DNA of 9,435 nucleotides from Acidobacteriota bacterium (GTDB lineage Bacteria > Actinomycetota > Acidimicrobiia > Spongiisociales > UBA5794), in the NCBI GenBank assembly GCA_022574065.1, contig JACZST010000060.1, forward strand, positions 1 through 9,435, given 5' to 3'. The notes beneath the pieces were generated by a model, which was not told where the DNA came from, ran no database searches, and saw only the letters and a list, made by a program, of their open reading frames with translations. Made by a program: the position numbers and the translations under genes. Shown piece after piece: positions 1-5,513 of this stretch (its first letter is position 1; every line of letters begins with the position of its first letter).

Positions 1-2
1 TC

Positions 3-272
3 GCCGCCATGGTGTGGGCGGCCGCCAGCGGAGGCGCCCACGGGAGTCGTAGGGGCACACCCCGCGGACGCGCCCTGGCCTGGTGGGTCGTTGCCCAGCT
101 GCTCGGGTATGACGAGTTACCGGAAGATGACGATGCTCTCGTCGAAGCCGAGGAGCTCAACTGGTACCTATGGGATCCGGGAGAACAGGTTGGTGGCTGG
201 TCGCTCCACCTGGCTGTGGAGGATCCTGAGGACGAGGTGTCGTGGGCTTTGAGCGCAGTGGACATGGTGTGA
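3..272 (+). CDS. C-terminal part of an uncharacterised protein, DUF6183-like (5' end outside window)
   Basis: The reading frame is open from the left edge of the window to a TGA at 270-272, so this is probably the last ~90 residues of a longer protein. The ATG at 9 is an internal candidate, not necessarily the true start. Visible features are a Gly/Arg-rich stretch (AASGGAHGSRRG), a hydrophobic Trp-rich helix (ALAWWVVAQLLG), an acidic segment, and an end with repeated Trp residues (ELNWYLWD, WSLHLAVEDP). From memory this resembles the C-terminus of the actinobacterial DUF6183 family, which has a GGAxG...GR..AWW pattern; this could not be checked. Function is unknown. A 9-bp hairpin begins directly after the stop codon, which supports this being a real gene end. 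Coding status is fairly sure, the family assignment is weak. Confidence 0.6.
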   Translation, partial: AAMVWAAASGGAHGSRRGTPRGRALAWWVVAQLLGYDELPEDDDALVEAEELNWYLWDPGEQVGGWSLHLAVEDPEDEVSWALSAVDMV

Positions 273-294
273 GACATGGCCTGACGGCCATGTC
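273..294 (+). terminator. Hairpin after the first gene, likely terminator
   Basis: A perfect 9-bp inverted repeat, GACATGGCC / GGCCATGTC (273-281 and 286-294) with loop TGAC, begins one base after the upstream TGA. There is no long T tract, which is common for high-GC actinobacterial terminators. A near copy lies at 1333-1352 after the next gene, so it could instead be part of a dispersed repeat. Confidence 0.55.
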
Positions 295-295
295 G

Positions 296-310
296 GTATT
301 ACGTATTACG
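296..310. repeat. Heptamer tandem repeat GTATTAC (2 units)
   Basis: Two exact copies of GTATTAC plus the first base of a third lie directly behind the hairpin at 273-294. The same unit occurs three times at 6957-6977, and a degraded version lies near 1361-1371. It is one of several 7-bp-period repeats in the window. Confidence 0.7.
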
Positions 311-398
311 AAATCCCTCGATATCGCGCCACCCAGCCACCGAGGAAAGCCCTTGGAAAGAAATCACCCGCTGGTCTTCCTCCCGTTTGAAGTAGCGG

Positions 399-404
399 TA
401 AAAT
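399..404 (+). promoter_or_regulatory. Possible -10 element for the DUF998 gene
   Basis: TAAAAT matches the TATAAT consensus at five of six positions and sits 46 nt before the GTG start at 451. No convincing -35 hexamer is seen at 17 bp. The surrounding DNA (about 311-450) is more AT-rich than the coding regions, which suits a promoter. This is a pattern-based guess. Confidence 0.35.
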
Positions 405-450
405 GTATGGAGGGTCCCATATTCAACACCGGCCACTCAAGTGAGGTCGT

Positions 451-1317
451 GTGACGACTCCCGCCGAGCCAACGAGCCGTAGGTTGCTGGTCGTCCGGCT
501 ATTCGGAGTCATAGGGGTTGCCGGAGTCGCCTACTTCGTAGCGACCTTTGTCGTTCTGCACTTCGTTCAGTGGGGGCTGAACCCGGCCCAGCACTTCATC
601 AGCGAGTATGCCCTCGGGCGGCTTGGTTGGCTGGTGACGTTGGCGTTCCTCGTCGTCGGTGTCGGCACCCTGGCACTGGCTCGCGGGCTTCACAGATCGT
701 TCGAGCCCGGAGAGCTGGTAGCAACCCCGGTGGCTCTGATAACGATTGCCGGCATCAGTTTCATTGTCCTTGGCATCTTCAAGATAGACCCTCTACTCGA
801 GGATGGAACAACCGCCTACACGCCTGCGGGGATAGCCCACCTTCTCGCCGGCCTTGTTCTCTTTCTCGGCTTGGTCGTCGGCGCGTTCGTTCTGCGGGGC
901 GTCTTCGCCGGTGATGCGAGGTGGTGGGGGTTGGAAGAGGCAACGCTGCGGCTCGCGCTTGGGATGTTGGTGGCGTCTGTGGTGATGGTGGCGGTGCCAC
1001 AGCAGATGGTTGGCCTGGCGCAACGAGCCGTGGTTGCCATCATGCTGACGTGGCTTGCCGTCCTCGGATGGTGGATGCATCGGCTCGATCCGGTTGAGGG
1101 AACGCCACACAAGAACATGTCGTACATTCGGGCACTATCGAAGTTGGACAACGGGTCGAGGGCTCGTCCGGCCTTGAGCGAGCACGACGAGAAGATCGTC
1201 CCGAGAGATTCTTGGTCTGGTGACTGGGCCAAAAAGCGCGCAGCCACGCAGCCGTGGCTGTCCATCGGCCAACAGTTCATCGAAGGCATACCGGCTATGA
1301 AAATCACGCGATATTGA
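451..1317 (+). CDS. DUF998-type six-helix membrane protein with long C-terminal tail
   Basis: This is a 288-residue integral membrane protein. About six hydrophobic segments are visible at residues 17-38, 60-79, 91-111, 129-150, 166-183 and 189-208. The motif NPAQHFISEYALG (44-56) after the first helix and GIFKIDP (108-114) after the third are typical of the DUF998 family. The biochemical role of that family is not established, so none is assigned. The start is GTG, chosen because GTGAGG at 441-446 gives a reasonable ribosome site 4 nt upstream. Beyond residue ~212 a hydrophilic tail of ~75 residues continues to the TGA. DUF998 proteins usually end soon after the last helix, and this tail contains a hairpin at DNA level (1241-1260). 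It may be read-through into former intergenic DNA. The gene stands alone, converging on the minus-strand ACT gene. Confidence 0.8.
   Translation: MTTPAEPTSRRLLVVRLFGVIGVAGVAYFVATFVVLHFVQWGLNPAQHFISEYALGRLGWLVTLAFLVVGVGTLALARGLHRSFEPGELVATPVALITIAGISFIVLGIFKIDPLLEDGTTAYTPAGIAHLLAGLVLFLGLVVGAFVLRGVFAGDARWWGLEEATLRLALGMLVASVVMVAVPQQMVGLAQRAVVAIMLTWLAVLGWWMHRLDPVEGTPHKNMSYIRALSKLDNGSRARPALSEHDEKIVPRDSWSGDWAKKRAATQPWLSIGQQFIEGIPAMKITRY
1241..1260. other. Hairpin inside the tail of the DUF998 gene
   Basis: CAGCCACG / CGTGGCTG form an 8-bp perfect stem (1241-1248, 1253-1260) with loop CAGC, 55 bp before the annotated stop. Its compact shape matches the presumed terminators at 273-294 and 1333-1352, so it may be an old terminator now inside the reading frame. 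It could also be chance in GC-rich coding DNA. Confidence 0.4.
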
Positions 1318-1332
1318 CCTGATCGCCCTTCG

Positions 1333-1352
1333 ACGTGGCCCGACGGCCATGT
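1333..1352 (+). terminator. Hairpin after the DUF998 gene, near copy of the 273-294 hairpin
   Basis: ACGTGGCC / GGCCATGT (1333-1340, 1345-1352) form an 8-bp stem with one G-T pair and loop CGAC, 15 bp after the stop. Right arm and loop are almost the same as at 282-293, and both copies are followed by an ATTACGTA-type sequence. It is a likely terminator, possibly a repeated element. Confidence 0.5.
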
Positions 1353-1417
1353 GGTACCACCTATTACGTACTCGCTACGACGGAGTCGAGGTTGGGGTCA
1401 TACGTCTTGCGTAATAC

Positions 1418-1437
1418 GGCTGGCCGTAAGCCCAGCC
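1418..1437 (-). terminator. Possible terminator of the ACT gene
   Basis: GGCTGG (1418-1423) pairs with CCAGCC (1432-1437) across an 8-nt loop, 9 bp beyond the ACT stop codon on the minus strand. A bulged seventh pair is possible. With the hairpin at 1333-1352 it would separate the two convergent genes. The stem is short and lacks a T tract. Confidence 0.35.
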
Positions 1438-1446
1438 CAACCCAGC

Positions 1447-1824
1447 TCAGTCGAGGTTTTCCTTGGCCAGATCCGGGTCGTCGACGGTGACTGCGAAGTG
1501 CAGCCCTTCGGCATTGGAGTGCAGCAGGTACATCGAGTCGATGTTCACCCCGGCATCGGCCAGCCGTTGGGTGACGGCGGCAAGGGCGCCCGGCTCGTTC
1601 GGCAGGAAGGTGTCGAGGATGGGGCGCTCCTCGAAGTGGACGCCTGCACTGTTGAGCACGTGTCTGGTGGCGACGGCGTCGTCGGGCATGAAGCGCACCA
1701 GGCTCTCCCCATCGCGGCCGATGGCGGCCAGCGATTCGATGTGGATGCCGGCGTCTGCGAGCCGCCCGGCGAGGATGGCGAGCTGTCCCGGCTTGTTGGT
1801 GAGGGTGACCGAGAACTCCTTCAT
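1447..1824 (-). CDS. Tandem ACT-domain protein (putative amino-acid-binding regulator)
   Basis: This 125-residue cytoplasmic protein consists of two ACT domains and little else. The first spans about residues 1-65, with NKPGQLAILAGRLADAGIHI at 10-29. The second spans about 68-125, with NEPGALAAVTQRLADAGVNI at 76-95. ACT domains bind small ligands, usually amino acids, at domain interfaces. Stand-alone tandem ACT proteins have no catalytic domain and are thought to sense or regulate. No ligand can be named from sequence. ATG at 1822-1824 is chosen because AGGA lies 7 nt upstream and the protein starts right at the first beta strand. Its ATG overlaps the TGA of the upstream membrane-protein gene (ATGA), implying translational coupling and joint transcription. 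Confidence 0.85.
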   Translation of the reverse strand: MKEFSVTLTNKPGQLAILAGRLADAGIHIESLAAIGRDGESLVRFMPDDAVATRHVLNSAGVHFEERPILDTFLPNEPGALAAVTQRLADAGVNIDSMYLLHSNAEGLHFAVTVDDPDLAKENLD

Positions 1825-2057
1825 GGGGACATCCTACGTGACGCGATCGGGGACTGAGCCGCCAAGATCGTTTCGGGCTCGGGTGGCGCCCTCACCACCC
1901 GCACGATGACGGGGACCAGTAGCGCTGCGATCATCGCAACCACGACGAGAATGACGATCACCTTCCTGACGGTGGCTCTCCTGCGCAGCCGCGCCAGCTC
2001 TTCGATGGTCGGTTCAATGTCCACCAGGCGATTCTGGTCGCTCCCGGCCACCAGCAC
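1821..2057 (-). CDS. Small single-pass membrane protein, unknown function
   Basis: This is a protein of up to 78 residues. It has a short polar N-terminus, a charged segment (EELARLRRRATVRK), one strongly hydrophobic helix at about residues 33-53 (KVIVILVVVAMIAALLVPVI), and a polar, Pro-rich C-terminus. The Arg/Lys-rich flank before the helix predicts the N-terminus inside the cell. The start is uncertain: GTG codons lie at 2055-2057, 2049-2051 and 2022-2024, none with a good Shine-Dalgarno, and the shortest would begin at DIEPTIEEL. The TGA overlaps the ATG of the ACT gene (ATGA), the best evidence that the frame is real. The family is not recognised. Transcription diverges from the polymerase gene. 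Confidence 0.6.
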   Translation of the reverse strand: MLVAGSDQNRLVDIEPTIEELARLRRRATVRKVIVILVVVAMIAALLVPVIVRVVRAPPEPETILAAQSPIASRRMSP

Positions 2058-2083
2058 AGCGAGTTGGGGTCTGGCTGAAGACT

Positions 2084-2101
2084 GACGACCGACGACCGAC
2101 C
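2084..2101. repeat. Heptamer tandem repeat GACGACC (2 units plus partial)
   Basis: Two exact GACGACC units are followed by a partial third (GACC), in the 82-bp divergent gap just left of the SOS box. It has the same 7-bp period as the other short repeats but a different unit. Confidence 0.6.
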
Positions 2102-2104
2102 CCT

Positions 2105-2133
2105 TTCCGATCGAACATACGTTCGATTATGCT
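2105..2133 (+). promoter_or_regulatory. Predicted promoter of the polymerase gene, probably leaderless
   Basis: TATGCT at 2128-2133 fits a -10 box, and TTCCGA at 2105-2110 is a weak -35 at 17-bp spacing. Transcription would then begin about 7 nt after the -10, at or next to the A of the ATG at 2140. There is no Shine-Dalgarno before that ATG, which agrees with a leaderless mRNA, common in actinobacteria. The LexA operator fills the spacer between the two boxes, a position suited to repression. Confidence 0.5.
2110..2127 (+). promoter_or_regulatory. LexA operator (SOS box)
   Basis: ATCGAACATACGTTCGAT has two perfect 7-bp arms around ATAC and matches the Gram-positive/actinobacterial SOS consensus CGAAC-N4-GTTCG exactly at 2112-2125. 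It ends 12 nt before the start codon of an error-prone polymerase, a classical SOS target. It also lies upstream of the divergent small membrane-protein gene and could act on both. Confidence 0.9.
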
Positions 2134-2139
2134 GGGTAC

Positions 2140-5100
2140 ATGGCACGGTACGCAGAGCTCCACACCCATACCAACTACAGCTTCCTCGACGGGGCTTCGC
2201 ACCCGCTGCGGCTTGTAGAACGGGCCGCCGAGCTCGGGTACAGCGCGCTCGGCGTCACCGATCACGACGGGTTCCGCGGCGTGGTCAAGGTGCATCAGGC
2301 AGCGCAGCTGGTCGGCTTGCCCATCGTGTACGGGACGGAAGTGGGTTTCAGTCGAGAGTCCAGAGTCCAGAGTCAAGAGCAGGACAAAGACTCTGGACTC
2401 AAGACTCTGGACTCTGGACTCCGGCCTCGTAGGGGTCGCATCAGGCGGATGCACGGGTCCAAGCCCATCGATCTACCCCCGACCGACCACCTCGTGCTGC
2501 TGGCCCCCAACCCCGCCGGGTACGCTGCGATCAGTCGGTTCGTCACCAGCAGCCAGTACCGGGGGGAGAAGGACCGACCGGTCTATCGCTACGAAGATCT
2601 GGCGACGGCGGCACAGCGTGGCGAGCTTCATGCCCTCACCGGTTGCCGTCAGGGGGCCGTGCCACGGGCCGCTCAAGCGGGGAATCTGGCAGGGGCGATG
2701 GAGGCGGCGGCACGGCTGCGCGAAATCTTCCCCGACCGTCTCCTCGTCGAGCTCACCAGCCACGGCCTCCCAGATGATGACGCACGCAACGACGTCCTGG
2801 CAGAGGTCGCCGCCCGACTTGACCTGCCCACGGTGGTAACGAACAACGTGCACTACGCCGACCGCAGAGACGCCATCCTCGCCGACGTCCTTGCTGCCAT
2901 CGGTGGCCGGCGCGATCTCGACGCAGCCGACGGGTTCCGGTCGGCAAGCGATCTGGCCTTCCTTCGCGCTCCCGACGAGATGGCACAACTTTTTTCCCGT
3001 TACCCGGGCGCGGTCGAGCGCGCCGCGGACCTGGGTGCCGCGCTTGCCTTCGATCTCGACCTGCTCACCCCCGAGCTGCCCGACTTCCCAATGCCGGGTG
3101 CGTTCACCACCGAGGACGAGTATCTCCGCCATTTGGTGTTGGAGGGCGCCCGCGACGTGTACCCGGGTGACGGTGGAGGCATCGACCCCCAGGCCTTGGC
3201 CCGCCTCGAGCACGAGCTGAGCGTTATCACCGATCTCGGTTTCTCCGGGTTCTTTTTGGTGGCATGGGACATCGTCCGCTACGCCCGCTCCAGGGACATC
3301 TACTGCCAAATGCGCGGCTCGGGCGCCGACTCTGCGGTGTGCCGCTGTCTGGGGTTGACCAGGGTCGACCCGATCCGGCTCCATCTTCCCTTCGAGCGGT
3401 TTCTCTCCGAAGAGCGGGGCCGGCCGCCCGACATCGACATCGACTTCGAGGCGGAACGGCGCGAGGAGGTCATTCAGTACTGCTATCGGAGATACGGGCG
3501 GGAACGCGCCGCCATGGTGTCCAACGTCATCACCTACCGGGCCCGGTCGGTGCTCCAGGACGTTGGCAAGGCGTTCGGGCTCACCCAGGCCCAGGTCAAC
3601 GGTCTCACCAAGTATCTCGACTCCCGTGACCCGAAGGCCATCCCGGAGGTGGTCGACCTCCCCGCTGGGTTGACGGCCGACCTGATCTACGACGTTTGTG
3701 AGCGGCTCGATGGCTTCCCGCGTCATCTCGGCATTCACTCGGGCGGCATGGTCGTTGCTCGCCGCCCGCTGTGGGAGGTGGTACCGATGGAGTGGGGCAG
3801 GATGGAGGACCGCTCTGTGCTCCAGTGGGACAAGGAAGACTGCGCCACGATGGGGATCGTCAAGTTCGACCTCCTTGCCCTCGGCGCCCTCAACGCCATG
3901 CACCTGTCGGTCGACACCATCGCCGACGTACATGGTGTCGACATCGACCTGGCGACGATCCCGCAAGAGCCGGTCATCTACGACGTGCTGACCCGCGCCG
4001 ACACGGTCGGGGTCTTTCAGGTCGAATCGCGTGCCCAGATGGCAACGCTGCCGAAGATGAAACCTCGCACCTTCTACGACCTCGCCATCGAAGTGGCGTT
4101 GATACGGCCCGGTCCGATCCAGGGCCATTCGGTGCACCCATTCCTGCGTCGTCGCAACGGCCTGGACCCGGTCCGTTATCCGCATTCGTCCGCCGAGCCG
4201 ATTCTCAAGAAGACGCTCGGTGTCCCGGTGTTCCAGGAGCAGTTGATGGAACTGGCGAGGGTTTGCGCCGGGTTCAGCCCCGGGCAGTCCGACCGTCTGC
4301 GCCAGGCGATGACACACAAGCGCTCCTCCGAGGCGATGGAACGGCTACGCCACGAGGTGTATGAGGGGATGCAGGGCAACGACATCACCGGTGTCGCCGC
4401 CGACGAGATCTGGGACAAGCTCCAGGGCTTCGCCGCCTTCGGCTTTCCCGAGTCACACTCAGTTTCTTTCGCCTACATCGTGTACGCCACCTCCTGGCTG
4501 AAGTACCACTGGCCGGCGGAGTTTGTCTGCGGCTTGCTCAACGCGCAGCCGATGGGGTTCTACACCCCCAACTCCCTGGTGCAGGACGCACAACACCACG
4601 GGGTGATCATGCTTCCCCCCGACGTGAATGCCTCCGACTATGACTGCACCGTCGAGCCGTTCGATGCCGACCCGGATGATGTCGTCTCCTACCTGGGAGG
4701 GACCTGGCGGCGGGGGAGAGGGCCCATCGACGACCCGCTCCGGCCGGCGGCTGCCCTCCGCCTGGGACTGCGGTACGTGCGTAACCTCGGCGATGCCGAG
4801 ATCACACGAATCGAAGCAGCTCGGATGACTGCGGGCCCGTTCACATCGCCGGAGGATCTTGCCCAGCGTACCGGGCTACCAATCGATGCCTACGAGGGGC
4901 TTGCTGCCTCCGGAGCACTGGCGCCGGTCGGGCTCGACCGGCGCCAGGGAGTGTGGAGCGCAGGTTCCCTTGCCGATCAAGGCCCGGATCGACTGGCTTT
5001 GGATCAACGAGGATCACTCCCGCGGTTGCCCACCATGTCGGCCTCCGAAGAGATGCAAGCGGACCTGTGGTCCATCGGGATCTCAACAACCCATCCCGTC

Positions 5101-5445
5101 GCCTTCGTCAGAGCCATGCTCGACGATATGGGATGTGTTCCCATTGCTGAGATCCTGGCCCAGCCCCGTCACGGAACGAAGATGAGAGTGGGGGGAATCG
5201 TCACTCATCGTCAACGGCCTTCAACCGCCAAGGGGGTGCGTTTCATGAATCTCGAGGATGAAACCGGCTTGCTCAACGTCGTCGTCCTCCCCCAGGTGTG
5301 GGAGGCGCATTACGAGGTTGCCCGTAAGGCCATTGGAGTATTGATCGAAGGCGTTCTGGAGCACGAGGATGGCGTCACCAACCTGGTGGCTCGACGGTTC
5401 GCTTCATGGCCCGCCGAAGGGATAAGGTCGCGGGACTTTCGGTAG
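2140..5445 (+). CDS. dnaE2: Error-prone DNA polymerase DnaE2 / ImuC (alpha subunit of C-family polymerase)
   Basis: This 1101-residue C-family polymerase performs damage-tolerant, mutagenic synthesis in the SOS response. The N-terminal PHP domain (about 1-240) has ELHTH (6-10), TDHDG (40-44), GTE (65-67) and NNVHYAD (235-241). The polymerase core has RGSGADSAV (392-400), PDIDIDFE (430-437) with the first catalytic aspartates, and VKFDLLAL (574-581) with the third, D577. A helix-hairpin-helix-like region lies near 876-895 and an OB fold at about 1014-1085. The protein ends in SRDFR, the DnaE2-type ending, not the long C-terminus of replicative DnaE1. Unusually, residues 71-~110 form an extra loop in the PHP domain, encoded largely by an inverted heptamer repeat. 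No imuA or imuB lies in the window. A perfect LexA box precedes it and no ribosome site is seen, so the ATG at 2140 fits a leaderless start. Confidence 0.95.
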   Translation: MARYAELHTHTNYSFLDGASHPLRLVERAAELGYSALGVTDHDGFRGVVKVHQAAQLVGLPIVYGTEVGFSRESRVQSQEQDKDSGLKTLDSGLRPRRGRIRRMHGSKPIDLPPTDHLVLLAPNPAGYAAISRFVTSSQYRGEKDRPVYRYEDLATAAQRGELHALTGCRQGAVPRAAQAGNLAGAMEAAARLREIFPDRLLVELTSHGLPDDDARNDVLAEVAARLDLPTVVTNNVHYADRRDAILADVLAAIGGRRDLDAADGFRSASDLAFLRAPDEMAQLFSRYPGAVERAADLGAALAFDLDLLTPELPDFPMPGAFTTEDEYLRHLVLEGARDVYPGDGGGIDPQALARLEHELSVITDLGFSGFFLVAWDIVRYARSRDIYCQMRGSGADSAVCRCLGLTRVDPIRLHLPFERFLSEERGRPPDIDIDFEAERREEVIQYCYRRYGRERAAMVSNVITYRARSVLQDVGKAFGLTQAQVNGLTKYLDSRDPKAIPEVVDLPAGLTADLIYDVCERLDGFPRHLGIHSGGMVVARRPLWEVVPMEWGRMEDRSVLQWDKEDCATMGIVKFDLLALGALNAMHLSVDTIADVHGVDIDLATIPQEPVIYDVLTRADTVGVFQVESRAQMATLPKMKPRTFYDLAIEVALIRPGPIQGHSVHPFLRRRNGLDPVRYPHSSAEPILKKTLGVPVFQEQLMELARVCAGFSPGQSDRLRQAMTHKRSSEAMERLRHEVYEGMQGNDITGVAADEIWDKLQGFAAFGFPESHSVSFAYIVYATSWLKYHWPAEFVCGLLNAQPMGFYTPNSLVQDAQHHGVIMLPPDVNASDYDCTVEPFDADPDDVVSYLGGTWRRGRGPIDDPLRPAAALRLGLRYVRNLGDAEITRIEAARMTAGPFTSPEDLAQRTGLPIDAYEGLAASGALAPVGLDRRQGVWSAGSLADQGPDRLALDQRGSLPRLPTMSASEEMQADLWSIGISTTHPVAFVRAMLDDMGCVPIAEILAQPRHGTKMRVGGIVTHRQRPSTAKGVRFMNLEDETGLLNVVVLPQVWEAHYEVARKAIGVLIEGVLEHEDGVTNLVARRFASWPAEGIRSRDFR
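2356..2421. repeat. Inverted heptamer repeat (GAGTCCA) inside the polymerase gene
   Basis: The left arm (2356-2374) carries GAGTCCA twice plus GAGTC. The right arm (2403-2421) is its exact 19-bp reverse complement. An additional half copy, GACTCTGGACTC, lies at 2389-2400 between them. The whole element is in frame and adds a polar loop to the PHP domain between residue F70 and the next conserved strand (DHLVLLA, 116-122). In RNA the arms could form a long stable hairpin early in the message. Confidence 0.85.
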
Positions 5446-5513
5446 TACCCAAAACTCAGGTACACCGCCTACCCTGCCGATGGAGGACGTTGACCCACCA
5501 ACATGGAGATGGG

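Noticed and set aside
242..454. 70-residue frame between the first gene and DUF998
   Set aside because: It runs through the hairpin, heptamer repeats and promoter-like DNA, has no family features or ribosome site, and overlaps the end of the first gene.
816..1307. Antisense frames of 100-160 residues across the DUF998 gene
   Set aside because: They are shadows of the plus-strand gene. The plus frame has six clear membrane helices and the DUF998 motifs.
2473..4317. Very long antisense open frame (614 residues) inside the polymerase gene
   Set aside because: It lies opposite a certain coding gene, its translation is Arg/Gly/His/Val-rich without domain motifs, and high-GC codon bias commonly opens such antisense frames.
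5406..5513. Upstream ATG at 5406 as start of the tail-anchored protein
   Set aside because: It lies within the dnaE2 coding sequence, has no ribosome site, and would add 36 unstructured residues. The ATG at 5514 has GGAG at 5 nt and begins the domain.
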